DNA of 64,000 nt from Microbacterium elymi (lineage in GTDB: Bacteria; Actinomycetota; Actinomycetes; Actinomycetales; Microbacteriaceae): assembly GCF_021582895.2 (NCBI RefSeq), contig NZ_CP091139.2, positions 744,001-808,000 on the forward strand, in the 5' to 3' direction. A program made the translations under genes and the position numbers. This document shows positions 49,950 through 58,966 of the stretch, in pieces; position 1 is the stretch's first letter; each line of letters starts with the position of its first letter. The notes beneath the pieces are model-generated. The model worked only from the letters and a program-made list of their open reading frames with translations, was not told the origin of the DNA and did no database searches.

Positions 49950-51379
49950 TCAGGCCTGCTTCATGCCGTAGAGCTGACCGCGGGCCTGCTGATCCTCGTG
50001 CTCCGGGTCGAGCGGGATGCCGGTGCGGTCGCGCAGCGCAGCGTCGCGATGAACGCGATCACGACCACGCCCGCGAGGTACCAGGTGATCCACGTCGTCG
50101 ACCCTGTCGCCTGGAAGATCGCCTGTGCGATCAGCGGCGAGAACGCACCGCCCAGCACTGCACCGATCGCGTACGAGATCGACACGCCCGAGAAGCGGAT
50201 CGAGGCCGGGAACAGCTCCGAGTACAGCGCCGCCTGTGGGCCGTAGGTGAACCCCAGTCCCACGGTGAGGATGACCAGCGCGATCAGCATCGACCAGATG
50301 GTGCCGACGTTGACCAGGGGGAACAGCACGGCGATGCCGATGAGCATGCAGACCCAGCCGATGATGTACATGTTGCGGCGGCCGATCTTGTCGGAGAGCC
50401 ATCCACCGAGCCAGGTGAACACGAGCCAGGTCACGCCCGACAGGGCGACGACCCAGAACACGGGGCCGGCGTCGAGGCCGATCGGCCCCTTCGGGTCGGT
50501 GGCGTAATGCTGCACATATCCGCCCGTGGTCATGTAGCCGACGGCGTTGTTGCCGGCGAACACGAGCGCGGCGACGATCACCAGCAGCAGGTGGTGGCGC
50601 AGCAGCTTCACGATGGGCATCCGCGTCTCGGCCTTGCGCTCGGCGATCTCCTCGAACACCGGGCTCTCCTCGACGCGGCGTCGCACCCAGTAGCCCACGC
50701 CGATCAGCACGATCGACAGCAGGAACGGGATGCGCCAGCCCCACTGGCCGAACGGAGTGTCGGCCAGCGCGATGTCGGAGCCGGCCGGCACGCCCGGGAA
50801 GATCGCCTCGACGACCGCGAGGACCATCGATGCCAGGAGCAGGCCGATCGGCACCCCGATCTGCGGTGACGCGCCGAACAGACCGCGCTTCTTCTTCGGG
50901 GCGTGCTCGACGGCCATGAGCACCGCGCCGCCCCACTCGCCGCCGGCCGAGATGCCCTGCACGACGCGCAGGAAGATCAGCAGGATCGGCCCCCAGACGC
51001 CGATGACCGCCGTCGTGGGCAGGACGCCGACCAGGGTGGTGGCCGCACCCATCAGCAGCAGGGTGATCACGAGCATCGGACGACGTCCGATCTTGTCGCC
51101 GTAGTGACCGGCGAGGAAGGCGCCCAGCGGACGGAACAGGAAGCTCACGCCGACGCTGAAGAACGACACGATCTGCGCGAAGTCCTCGCCCATCGGCTCG
51201 AAGAACAGGGCCGCGAACACGGTGGCCGCGGCGAACGCGTAGATGAAGAAGTCGTACCACTCGACGGTGGTTCCGATGACCGTGGCGAACACGACCCGCC
51301 GGCGATCCTTGGGCGACGCGATGGTGCCGGTCGGGGTGAGGATGTCCTCGTCCGGGCCGTCCGCTGCCGGTGTACTCAT
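49950..51379 (-). CDS. MHS-family MFS transporter (metabolite:H+ symporter)
   Basis: This is a twelve-helix proton symporter of the ShiA/ProP/KgtP group, about 476 residues after repair. Features are VFATVIGTTVEWYDFFIYAFAAATVFAALFF, HYGDKIGRRPML and RVVQGISAGGEWGGAVLMAVEHAPKKKRG near residue 135, and LSDKIGRRNMYIIGW. MHS transporters bring in aromatic or dicarboxylic acids, so uptake of the hpa pathway substrate is plausible. The C-terminus is broken at about 50036 in a GCAGCGCAGC stretch, one base short. Repaired, it ends RDRTGIPLDPEHEDQQ...MKQA at the stop complement 49950-49952. It is divergent from the hpa operon. Confidence 0.9.
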
Positions 51380-51472
51380 GTGTCGACTCCTCTGTCTGTG
51401 GTGACTGCGCTGTCCCCGGCCCGAGGCTAGTGCCATTCCGGGAGAACCGGAACGCTTGCCGGATTCCGATTG

Positions 51473-51484
51473 ATCATATACGAT
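51473..51484. promoter_or_regulatory. ATCATATACGAT operator candidate (shared 12-mer)
   Basis: This sequence matches the palindrome ATCGTATACGAT with one mismatch and lies 31 bases upstream of the first hpa gene. Related sites are at 32195 and 44299. The GntR regulator encoded within the same operon (53017) is a candidate binder. Confidence 0.65.
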
Positions 51485-51514
51485 TTCAGATACAACACAA
51501 GGGCGAGGGGGCTC

Positions 51515-53020
51515 ATGAGCACTGACAGCACATCGACGACGGATGCCGCCGACCCGCGCTTCGCGGGGCTTCCCGGTCGCCCGGGCAAGATCATCGCCGT
51601 GCATCTGAGCTATGCCTCGCGTGCCGACCAGCGCGGCCGGCGCCTGGCATCCCCGTCGTACTTCTTCAAGCCGTCCAGCTCGGTCGCCGCCTCCGGCGCG
51701 AGCATCGAGCGGCCCGCGGGCACCGAGCTGCTCGCATTCGAGGGCGAGATCGCCGTGGTGATCGGCACGGCCGCCCGCCGGGTCCCGCTCGAGACCGCAT
51801 GGGACCACGTCGGCTGGGTCACCGCCGCGAACGACTTCGGCGTGTACGACCTGCGCGCGAACGACAAGGGGTCCAACGTCCGCTCCAAAGGCGGCGACGG
51901 CTACACGCCGATCGGCGCGCACCTGATCGACGCCCGCACCGTCGACCCCGCGGCCCTGCGGCTTGCGCACCTGGGTGAACGGCGCACTCGTGCAGGACGA
52001 CACCTCGGCCGGTCTGATCTTCCCGCTCGCGCAGTTCGTCGCCGACCTGTCGCAGCACTTCACCCTCGAGCCGGGCGACGTCATCCTCACCGGAACGCCG
52101 GCCGGCTCCTCCGTCGTCGTCCCCGGGGATGTCGTCGAGGTCGAGCTCGACGCGCCCACCGCCCCCGGCGCACCGACCTCGGGCCGCCTGCTGACCACCG
52201 TGGTCCAGGGCGCCGACGGCTTCGACGCCGCGATCGGCTCGCTGCCCGCGGTCGACGACGCGCAGCGGGCGGATGCCTGGGGCACGCGCGCCGCCGCGGG
52301 ACTGGCCGACCCGCAGCCGGCGCTGAGCGCGCGAGCGCGCCAAGCTCGAGCGCGCCCCCGTCGCCGGCCTGTCGGCGCAACCTGCGCAAGCGCGGCCTGA
52401 ACAACGTCGCCATCGACGGCCTGGTCCCGATGCACCCCGACGCCAAGCTGATCGGCACCGCCAAGACCCTGCGGTTCGTGCCCAACCGCGAAGACCTGTT
52501 CCGCGCGCACGGCGGCGGCTACAACCCGCAGAAGCAGGCGTTCGACGCCGTAGGCCCGGGCGAGGTCATCGTGATCGAGGCGCGCGGCGACGCGGGCGCC
52601 GGCACGCTCGGCGACATCCTCGCGATCCGCGCGCACGCCGCCGGCGCGGCCGGCATCGTCACCGACGGCGCGGTGCGCGATTACGACGCGGTCGCGGCCG
52701 TCGGCATCCCGGTCTTCTCGCAGGGTTCGCACCCGGCGGTGCTCGGACGCAAGCACGTCGCCTGGGACCACGACCTCACCGTCGCCTGCGGCGGCGCCAC
52801 CGTACAGCCCGGCGACGTCATCGTCGGCGACAGCGACGGCGTGATCGTCATCCCGACGGCCATGGTCGAAGAGGTCGTGGACGCCGCCCTCGCCCAGGAG
52901 GACGAGGACGGCTGGGTTGCCGCGCAGGTCGCGGCCGGACACCGCATCGACGGGCTGTTCCCGATGAACGCGCAGTGGCGTGCTCGGTACGAGGCCGAGC
53001 ACGCGCGGGAGGACCGATGA
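51515..53020 (+). CDS. hpaG: Fumarylacetoacetate hydrolase-fold decarboxylase fused to RraA-like domain
   Basis: The repaired protein has about 500 residues and two domains. Residues 1-260 are of the fumarylacetoacetate hydrolase fold (HpaG type), with FEGEIAVVIGTAARRV, WVTAANDFGVYDLR, NVRSKGGDGYTPIG and DVILTGTPAGSSVVVPGDVVEVEL. HpaG decarboxylates 5-oxo-pent-3-ene-tricarboxylate in the homoprotocatechuate pathway. Residues 280-500 are an RraA/4-carboxy-4-hydroxy-2-oxoadipate aldolase-like domain, with TLGDILAIRAHAAGAAGIVTDGAVRD and CGGATVQPGDVIVGDSDGVIVIP. Insertions break the frame at 51962 (CTTGCGC), about 52335 and about 52375, the last two close to the domain junction, so I cannot exclude that it is two coupled genes. 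Confidence 0.82.
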   Translation: MSTDSTSTTDAADPRFAGLPGRPGKIIAVHLSYASRADQRGRRLASPSYFFKPSSSVAASGASIERPAGTELLAFEGEIAVVIGTAARRVPLETAWDHVGWVTAANDFGVYDLRANDKGSNVRSKGGDGYTPIGAHLIDARTVDPAALRLAHLGERRTRAGRHLGRSDLPARAVRRRPVAALHPRAGRRHPHRNAGRLLRRRPRGCRRGRARRAHRPRRTDLGPPADHRGPGRRRLRRRDRLAARGRRRAAGGCLGHARRRGTGRPAAGAERASAPSSSAPPSPACRRNLRKRGLNNVAIDGLVPMHPDAKLIGTAKTLRFVPNREDLFRAHGGGYNPQKQAFDAVGPGEVIVIEARGDAGAGTLGDILAIRAHAAGAAGIVTDGAVRDYDAVAAVGIPVFSQGSHPAVLGRKHVAWDHDLTVACGGATVQPGDVIVGDSDGVIVIPTAMVEEVVDAALAQEDEDGWVAAQVAAGHRIDGLFPMNAQWRARYEAEHAREDR

Positions 53021-53716
53021 GCAGCACCGTCGCCGCCGCGCTGAGCAAATCCGAGCAGGCCTACGCGTTCATCCACGAACGCATCACGCAGCACCGGTAC
53101 ACACCCGGCTACCGGCTGGTGCTCGGCACCATCGCCGACGAGCTGGGGATGAGCGTCGTGCCGGTGCGGGAGGCGATCCGACGTCTGGAGGCCGAGGGCA
53201 TGGTCACGTTCGAGCGGAACGTCGGCGCCCGGGTCTCGGTGGTCGATGAGAGCGAGTACGTCTTCACGATGCAGACCCTCGGCCTCGTCGAGGGGTCGGC
53301 GATCTCGCTGGCCGCGCCGCGGATCACGCCGGAGCAGCTCGCGCAGGCCCGCGCGGTGAACGAGCGGATGCGGCTCGCTGCTGGACCACTTCGACCCGCA
53401 CGAGTTCACCCGCCTGAACCAGCGGTTCCACACCATCCTGTTCGAGCAGTGCCCGAATCCGCACATCCTGGACCTCGTGCACCGGGGCTGGCGGCGCCTG
53501 CCGGGAGTGCGCGACTCGACCTTCGCGATCGTCCCCGACCGCGCCGCGCACTCGGTCGCCGAGCACGAGCAGCTCCTGCGGCTGATCGAGGACGGCGCCG
53601 ACGCGCTGCAGATCGAACTGGCCGCGCGCAACCACCGCTGGCGGACGCTGGACGCGTTCCTGCTCGCCCGCCACCACGACTCCCCTTCCCCGAACTCCCC
53701 GATGGAGGAATCATGA
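53017..53716 (+). CDS. GntR family regulator (FCD type) of the hpa operon
   Basis: The repaired protein has about 232 residues. The N-terminal winged helix is in GYRLVLGTIADELGMSVVPVREAIRRLEAEGMVTFERNVGARV, and the C-terminal FCD domain contains RLNQRFHTILFEQCPN and SVAEHEQLLRLIEDGADALQIELAARNHRWRTLDAF, with metal-binding type histidines. One extra base at about 53383 (CTCGCTGCTGG) breaks the frame. Its ATG overlaps the previous stop (ATGA) and its stop overlaps the hpaE start. FadR-like FCD proteins bind short palindromes, which the 12-mer sites at 32195, 44299 and 51473 resemble. Confidence 0.88.
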
Positions 53717-55272
53717 CCGACACCGCCCCCGCCCTCGATCGGCGCCACGTTCCCGCCGACCTGCCCCCGCGCATCCAGCACTACATCGACGGCGCCTTCG
53801 TCGACTCGCTGGACGGCGACACGTTCGACGTGCTCGAACCGGTCTCCAACGAGGTGTACGTGCAGGCCGCAGCCGGCAAGAAGGCCGACATCGACCGGGC
53901 CGTCGCCGCCGCCACGCGCGCGTTCACCGAGGGCCCGTGGCCGCGGATGCTGCCGCGCGAGCGCTCCCGGGTGCTGCACCGGATCGCCGACATCGTCGAG
54001 TCCCGCGACGCGCGGCTGGCCGAGCTGGAGAGCTTCGACTCGGGCCTGCCGATCACGCAGGCGCTCGGGCAGGCCCGCCGCGCGGCGGAGAACTTCCGCT
54101 TCTTCGCCGACCTGATCGTCGCCCAGGCCGATGACACCTTCAAGGTGCCCGGCCGGCAGATCAACTACGTCAACCGCAAGCCGATCGGCGTGGCCGGACT
54201 GATCACGCCGTGGAACACGCCGTTCATGCTCGAGTCGTGGAAGCTGGGCCCGGCCCTGGCCACCGGCAACACCGTCGTGCTCAAGCCGGCCGAGTTCACC
54301 CCGCTGTCGGCGTCGCTGTGGGCGGGCATCTTCGAAGAGGCCGGCCTGCCGCAGGGCGTGTTCAACCTGGTCAACGGACTCGGCGAGGACGCCGGCGACG
54401 CGCTGGTGAAGCATCCCGACGTCCCGCTCATCTCGTTCACCGGCGAGAGCAGCACCGGTCAGCTGATCTTCGGGAACGCCGCGCCGTTCCTGAAGGGCCT
54501 GTCGATGGAGCTGGGCGGCAAGTCGCCGGCCGTCGTGTTCGCCGACGCCGACCTGGACGCCGCCATCGACGCCACCATCTTCGGCGTCTTCTCGCTGAAC
54601 GGCGAGCGCTGCACGGCCGGCTCGCGGATCCTCGTCGAGCGGTCGATCTACGACGAGTTCGTGCAGCGCTACGCCGCCCAGGCGCAGCGGGTCAAGGTCG
54701 GCTACCCGCACGACCCCGACACCGAGGTGGGGGCGCTGGTGCACCCCGAGCACTACGCGAAGGTGATGAGCTACGTCGAGCTCGGCAAGACCGAGGGGCG
54801 CCTGGTCGCCGGCGGCGGCCAGCCGAAGGACTTCGCCTTCGGCAACTTCATCGCCCCGACCGTGTTCGCCGACGTCTCCCCCGACGCGCGGATCTTCCAG
54901 GAGGAGATCTTCGGGCCGGTCGTGGCGATCACCCCGTTCGACTCCGACGAGGAGGCGCTCGCCCTGGCCAACAACACGAAGTACGGCCTGGCGGCGTACG
55001 TCTGGACGAACGACCTGAAGCGCGCGCACAACTTCGCCCAGTCCGTCGAGGCGGGCATGGTCTGGCTGAACTCGAACAACGTGCGCGATCTGCGCACCCC
55101 GTTCGGCGGGGTCAAGGCCTCGGGCCTCGGCCACGAGGGCGGCTACCGCTCGATCGACTTCTACACCGACCAGCAGGCCGTGCACATCACGCTCGGCGCG
55201 GTGCACAACCCGACCTTCGGCAAGCAGGACCACTTCACCGAGGTCGACCTGGACGACCCGGACCCCCGCTGA
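53713..55272 (+). CDS. hpaE: 5-carboxymethyl-2-hydroxymuconate semialdehyde dehydrogenase
   Basis: HpaE oxidises the ring-cleavage semialdehyde with NAD to the muconate-type diacid. The intact 519-residue protein has the ALDH features GVAGLITPWNTPFMLESWKLGPALATGNTVVLKPAEFTPL, SMELGGKSPAVVFADADLDAAIDATIF, the nucleophile in NGERCTAGSRILVE and EEIFGPVVAITPFDS. The assignment to HpaE rests on the genes around it: it lies two genes after hpaG and just before hpaD. Other ALDHs of the betaine type look similar. The ATG overlaps the GntR stop, which places it in the same operon. The only ALDH of this form in the cluster, it is the natural partner of HpaD. Confidence 0.9.
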   Translation: MTDTAPALDRRHVPADLPPRIQHYIDGAFVDSLDGDTFDVLEPVSNEVYVQAAAGKKADIDRAVAAATRAFTEGPWPRMLPRERSRVLHRIADIVESRDARLAELESFDSGLPITQALGQARRAAENFRFFADLIVAQADDTFKVPGRQINYVNRKPIGVAGLITPWNTPFMLESWKLGPALATGNTVVLKPAEFTPLSASLWAGIFEEAGLPQGVFNLVNGLGEDAGDALVKHPDVPLISFTGESSTGQLIFGNAAPFLKGLSMELGGKSPAVVFADADLDAAIDATIFGVFSLNGERCTAGSRILVERSIYDEFVQRYAAQAQRVKVGYPHDPDTEVGALVHPEHYAKVMSYVELGKTEGRLVAGGGQPKDFAFGNFIAPTVFADVSPDARIFQEEIFGPVVAITPFDSDEEALALANNTKYGLAAYVWTNDLKRAHNFAQSVEAGMVWLNSNNVRDLRTPFGGVKASGLGHEGGYRSIDFYTDQQAVHITLGAVHNPTFGKQDHFTEVDLDDPDPR

Positions 55273-55291
55273 ACCCACCATCCCCACCCCA

Positions 55292-55369
55292 CAGGTCGCT
55301 GAGCGAGCGCAGCGAGACGAAGCGCCCGGGCCCTTCGTCTCGTCGCTTCGATCCTCGCTCAGGGACCTG
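55292..55369. repeat. Dispersed palindromic repeat between hpaE and hpaD
   Basis: CAGGTCGCTGAGCGAGCGCA... and ...CTCGCTCAGGGACCTG form a long imperfect hairpin centred on a run of CCCGGGCCC. The same family recurs at 56563-56770 after hpaD. It lies inside an operon, so it may act in RNA processing or stability. Confidence 0.85.
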
Positions 55370-55392
55370 AGATCACACGCAAGGACGCTGAC

Positions 55393-56556
55393 ATGACCGA
55401 CCGCAAAGACATGACGATGACCTCCTCGGGCTTCTACGTATCCCAGGAGGCGCCGATCGTGACCGCCAACCCGGTGCCGACCCCGACCGCACCGGCCCCC
55501 GACATCCTGCGCTGCGCGTACATGGAGCTCGTGGTCACCGACCTGAAGCGCTCGCGCGACTTCTACGTCGACGTGCTGGGGCTGACCGTGACCGAAGAGG
55601 ACGAGACCACCGTCTACCTGCGCTCGCTCGAGGAGTTCATCCACCACAACCTGGTGCTGCGCCAGGGGCCGGTGGCCGCGGTCGCCGCCTTCAGCTACCG
55701 GGTGCGCGCCGCCGAAGATCTCGACCGCGCCGTGGCCTTCTTCACCGAGCTCGGATGCCGCGTCGAGCGTCGCGCCGAGGGGTATGTCAAGGGCATCGGC
55801 GACTCGGTGCGTGTCACCGACCCGCTCGGCTTCCCGTACGAGTTCTTCCACGACGTGGAGCACGTGGAGCGCCTCGCCTGGCGCTACGACCTGTACACCC
55901 CGGGGTCGCTGGTGCGTCTGGACCACTTCAACCAGGTCACCCCCGACGTCCCGCGCGCGACGCGGTACATGCAGGACCTCGGGTTCCGCGTGACCGAGGA
56001 CATCCAGGACGAGCAGGGCACCGTCTACGCCGCGTGGATGCGGCGCAAGCCCACCGTGCACGACACCGCGATGACCGGCGGCGACGGGCCGCGCATGCAC
56101 CACATCGCGTTCTCGACGCACGAGAAGCACAACATCCTCGCGATCTGCGACAAGCTCGGCGCGCTGCGGCAGTCGGACTGCATCGAGCGCGGCCCCGGCC
56201 GCCACGGCGTCTCGAACGCGTTCTACCTGTACCTGCGCGACCCGGACGGGCACCGGGTGGAGATCTACACCCAGGACTACTACACCGGCGACCCCGACAA
56301 CCCGGTGGTCACCTGGGACGTGCACGACAACCAGCGCCGCGACTGGTGGGGCAACCCCGTCGTCCCCTCCTGGTACACGGATGCCTCGCTCGTCCTGGAC
56401 CTGGACGGCACCCCGCAGCCGGTGGTGGCGCGCACCGAGGCGACCGAGCTGGAGGCGACCATCGGCGCCGACGGCTTCTCGTACACGCGCTCCGCGGACG
56501 AGGGCGAGATGCCGGAGTGGAAGCAGGGCGAGTACAAGCTCGGCCACCAGCTGTAG
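55393..56556 (+). CDS. hpaD: Homoprotocatechuate 2,3-dioxygenase (extradiol)
   Basis: HpaD opens the ring of 3,4-dihydroxyphenylacetate next to the hydroxyls. The intact 387-residue protein is very close in form to the Fe(II) enzyme of Brevibacterium fuscum and the Mn(II) enzyme of Arthrobacter. Metal ligands appear as H in RLDHFNQVTPDV, H in MHHIAFSTHEKHNI and E in HRVEIYTQDYYTGDPDNP. The second-sphere histidine is in TVHDTAMTGGDG. An N-terminal extension of about 20 residues precedes the conserved APDILRCAYMELVVTDL, so a downstream ATG at 55411 or 55417 is possible. The metal, Fe or Mn, cannot be read from the sequence. Confidence 0.96.
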   Translation: MTDRKDMTMTSSGFYVSQEAPIVTANPVPTPTAPAPDILRCAYMELVVTDLKRSRDFYVDVLGLTVTEEDETTVYLRSLEEFIHHNLVLRQGPVAAVAAFSYRVRAAEDLDRAVAFFTELGCRVERRAEGYVKGIGDSVRVTDPLGFPYEFFHDVEHVERLAWRYDLYTPGSLVRLDHFNQVTPDVPRATRYMQDLGFRVTEDIQDEQGTVYAAWMRRKPTVHDTAMTGGDGPRMHHIAFSTHEKHNILAICDKLGALRQSDCIERGPGRHGVSNAFYLYLRDPDGHRVEIYTQDYYTGDPDNPVVTWDVHDNQRRDWWGNPVVPSWYTDASLVLDLDGTPQPVVARTEATELEATIGADGFSYTRSADEGEMPEWKQGEYKLGHQL

Positions 56557-56562
56557 GTCGTC

Positions 56563-56770
56563 ACCGGCCCTTCGTCTCGTCGCTGCGCTCCTCGCTCAGG
56601 TACCTGCGCGAACACCGGTCCCTGAGCGAGCGGACTCGCTTCCCCAGGTCCCTGAGCGAGCGGACTCGCTTCCCCAGGTCCCTGAGCGAGCGGACTCGCT
56701 TACAGGTCCCTGAGCGAGCGGACTCGCTTCCCCAGGTCCCTGAGCGAGCGAAGCGAGACGAAGGGCCGGT
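56563..56770. repeat. Complex palindromic/tandem repeat between hpaD and hpaH
   Basis: The outer arms ACCGGCCCTTCGTCTCGTCG and its complement CGAAGCGAGACGAAGGGCCGGT enclose four copies of a roughly 30-bp unit GGTCCCTGAGCGAGCGGACT plus CGCTTCCCCA (56617-56734). It belongs to the same family as 55292-55369. The repeats flank hpaD on both sides. The tandem copies could be a slippage expansion inside the palindrome. Confidence 0.85.
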
Positions 56771-56800
56771 AACCTCGAACAGCCGAAGAAGGAGAACAGG

Positions 56801-57586
56801 ATGCTGGACCCCGACACCATCGCGCAGATCGCCGACGAGCTGGCCGAGGCCGACCGTGCCAAGACCGTCATCCCCCGGATCACCGCACGGTATCCGGACG
56901 CCACGATCGAGGACTCGTACGCGATCCAGGGCGTGTGGCGCGACAAGAACCTGGCGGCAGGTCGGCGCCTGGTGGGGCGGAAGATCGGCCTCACCTCCAA
57001 GGCGATGCAGGCGGCCACCGGGATCACCGAGCCGGACTACGGCGTCATGTTCGACGACACGGTGTGGCAGAACGGCGCGGTCATCCCGTTCGACGACTTC
57101 TCGAACGTGCGGATCGAGGTCGAGCTGGCGTTCGTGCTGAGCCGCCCGCTGGAAGGGCCGGACTGCTCGCTGTTCGACGTGCTGCGGGCCACCGAGTACG
57201 TGACCCCGGCGCTGGAGGTGCTCAACTCGCACATCGAACTGGAGGGGCGCACGATCGTCGACACGATCAGCGACAACGCCGCCTACGGCGGGATGGTGCT
57301 CGGCGGCATCCCGATGCGCCCCGACCAGATCGACCTGCGCTGGGTGGCCGCGATGCTGTATCGCAACGAGACGATCGAAGAGACCGGCGTGGCCGCCGGC
57401 GTCCTGAACCACCCGGCCACCGGCGTGGCGTGGCTCGCCAACAAGTTCCACCAGCACGGCGCACGGCTGGAGGCCGGCGAGATCATCCTGGCGGGGTCGT
57501 TCACCCGGCCGATGTGGGTGCATCGCGGCGACAGCGTGCTGTGCGACTACGGACCGATGGGAACCATCACATGTCGCTTCGCCTGA
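56801..57586 (+). CDS. hpaH: 2-oxo-hept-4-ene-1,7-dioate hydratase
   Basis: HpaH adds water to the pathway dioate to give 4-hydroxy-2-oxoheptanedioate. The intact 261-residue protein shows the hydratase features RLVGRKIGLTSKAMQAATGITEPDYGVMFDD, RIEVELAFVLSRPL, EYVTPALEVLNSHIE and ISDNAAYGGMVLGG. The fold is the same as that of FAH-type and MhpD hydratases. Its end overlaps the hpaI ATG by 16 bases, which shows coupling. The gene follows the repeat at 56563, with AGAAGGAGAAC as the ribosome binding site. Confidence 0.92.
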   Translation: MLDPDTIAQIADELAEADRAKTVIPRITARYPDATIEDSYAIQGVWRDKNLAAGRRLVGRKIGLTSKAMQAATGITEPDYGVMFDDTVWQNGAVIPFDDFSNVRIEVELAFVLSRPLEGPDCSLFDVLRATEYVTPALEVLNSHIELEGRTIVDTISDNAAYGGMVLGGIPMRPDQIDLRWVAAMLYRNETIEETGVAAGVLNHPATGVAWLANKFHQHGARLEAGEIILAGSFTRPMWVHRGDSVLCDYGPMGTITCRFA

Positions 57587-58373
57587 CCTCGACCTTCCGC
57601 GATCGGCTGGCCGCGGCATCCCGCCCCCTCATCGGCATGTGGGCCTGCACGGCAGCCCGGTGCTGGCCGAGGTGGCTGCCGGCTCGGGCCTGGACTGGCT
57701 GCTGATCGACATGGAGCACGGGCCCAACTCGCTTCAGTCGGTGCTGGTGCAGCTGCAGGTGGTGGCGGCGTATCCGATCGCGCCGCTGGTGCGCGTGCCC
57801 GCCAACGACACGGTCGCGATCAAGCAGGTGCTCGACCTCGGCGCCCAGAACATCATCGTGCCGATGGTCGCGTCGGCCGACGAGGCCCGCGCCGCGGTCG
57901 CGGCCACCCGCTATCCGCCCGCGGGCGTGCGCGGGGTCGGCTCGGCGCTGGCCCGATCGGCCCGGTGGAACCGGGTCGACGGCTACCTCAGCGATGGGGC
58001 GACGCACGTGTCGCTGACGGTGCAGATCGAGAACGGCGCGGGGGTGGATGCCGCGGCCGAGATCGCGGCGGTCGACGGCGTCGACCAGGTCTTCGTAGGT
58101 CCGTCGGATCTGGCCGCCTCGCTCGGCCGGCTCGGGCAGCAGACGCACCCGGAGGTGGTGGATGCCGTGCACCGCACGTTCGCGGCGGTGCGGGCCGCCG
58201 GCAAGAAGGTCGGCGTGAACGCGTTCGACCCGGCCGCCGCGCAGGCCTACATCGACCGGGGCGCCGACTTCGTCGCCGTCGGCGCCGACGTGGCGATGCT
58301 CGCCCGCGCCTCCGAGGCACTGGCGGCCCGGTTCCTTCCGGCCGCCGACCGCGCCGAGCGCGCCTCGTACTGA
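57571..58373 (+). CDS. hpaI: 4-hydroxy-2-oxoheptanedioate aldolase
   Basis: HpaI is a class II aldolase that splits 4-hydroxy-2-oxoheptanedioate to pyruvate and succinic semialdehyde. The repaired protein has about 267 residues. Features are VLAEVAAGSGLDWLLIDMEHGPNSLQSVLVQLQ, then GAQNIIVPMVASADEARAAVAATRYPPAGVRGVG, QIENGAGVDAAAEIAAVDGVDQVFVGPSDLAASLG and GADVAMLARASEAL. These are the substrate- and metal-binding loops of the HpcH/HpaI family. One base is lost at about 57655 (ACGGCAGC, likely ACGGGCAGC), which breaks the first frame after MW. It overlaps hpaH and ends the operon. Confidence 0.92.
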
Positions 58374-58405
58374 CCCGAGGCGGCCGGTCGTGGCATCCTG
58401 AATCC

Positions 58406-58966
58406 ATGAAGAAGTGGGTCGTGCGGTTCTGCTCGCTGCTGGTGTTCAACATCGTCGTGCTGCTGTTCATCGGCTGGCTGACGCCCGCGCACGTCGGATG
58501 GGCGGCGCTGTGGGCCGGCATCGTGATGACGGCGCTGGTGATCTGGGTCAAGCCCCTCGTCACGAAGTGGTTCCGCTCGATGGCGGCGCGGTCGGCCGCA
58601 GAGCGCACGAAGCTCGGCGAGAAGCTGGTGCAGGGGCTGCTGGCGGTGGCGGTCGCGTTCCTGGTCTGGATCGCGACGGTGCTGCTGTCCGGCGTCCAGA
58701 TCAGCGGATGGGTGTGGGGGTACGTGCTGCCGCCGATCATCCTGCTGATCGGCTGGTGGATCTACGACCTGATCGACGACAAGGTCGAGGCCCAGGCATC
58801 CGCTCTCTATGACAAGGCCGGTGGCGGGCGCTCTGCCGGCGCGGATGCGGCGGGGTCGACGCCGTCGGAGGCCGAGCAGCTCGGACGGGATGAACTGGCC
58901 GGCGGTCCCGGCGACGGCCTGACCCCGGAGCAGCGCAGGATGCTCGACGATCTCGGCAAGGACTGA
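58406..58966 (+). CDS. Membrane protein of unknown function (186 aa)
   Basis: I do not recognise a family. The protein has about four hydrophobic segments: VVRFCSLLVFNIVVLLFIGWL, VGWAALWAGIVMTALVIWVKPL, GLLAVAVAFLVWIATVLLSGV and YVLPPIILLIGWWIYDLID. A charged, Gly/Ala/Ser-rich C-terminal tail ends LTPEQRRMLDDLGKD. The frame is intact and the ATG at 58406 is clear. It is not obviously linked to hpaI, 30 bases upstream. Confidence 0.8.
   Translation: MKKWVVRFCSLLVFNIVVLLFIGWLTPAHVGWAALWAGIVMTALVIWVKPLVTKWFRSMAARSAAERTKLGEKLVQGLLAVAVAFLVWIATVLLSGVQISGWVWGYVLPPIILLIGWWIYDLIDDKVEAQASALYDKAGGGRSAGADAAGSTPSEAEQLGRDELAGGPGDGLTPEQRRMLDDLGKD

Noticed and set aside
48890..50869. LysR reading frame extending to 50869
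   Set aside because: It crosses the terminator-like palindrome and most of the convergent transporter gene, so it is an open frame caused by high GC content and not a real protein end.
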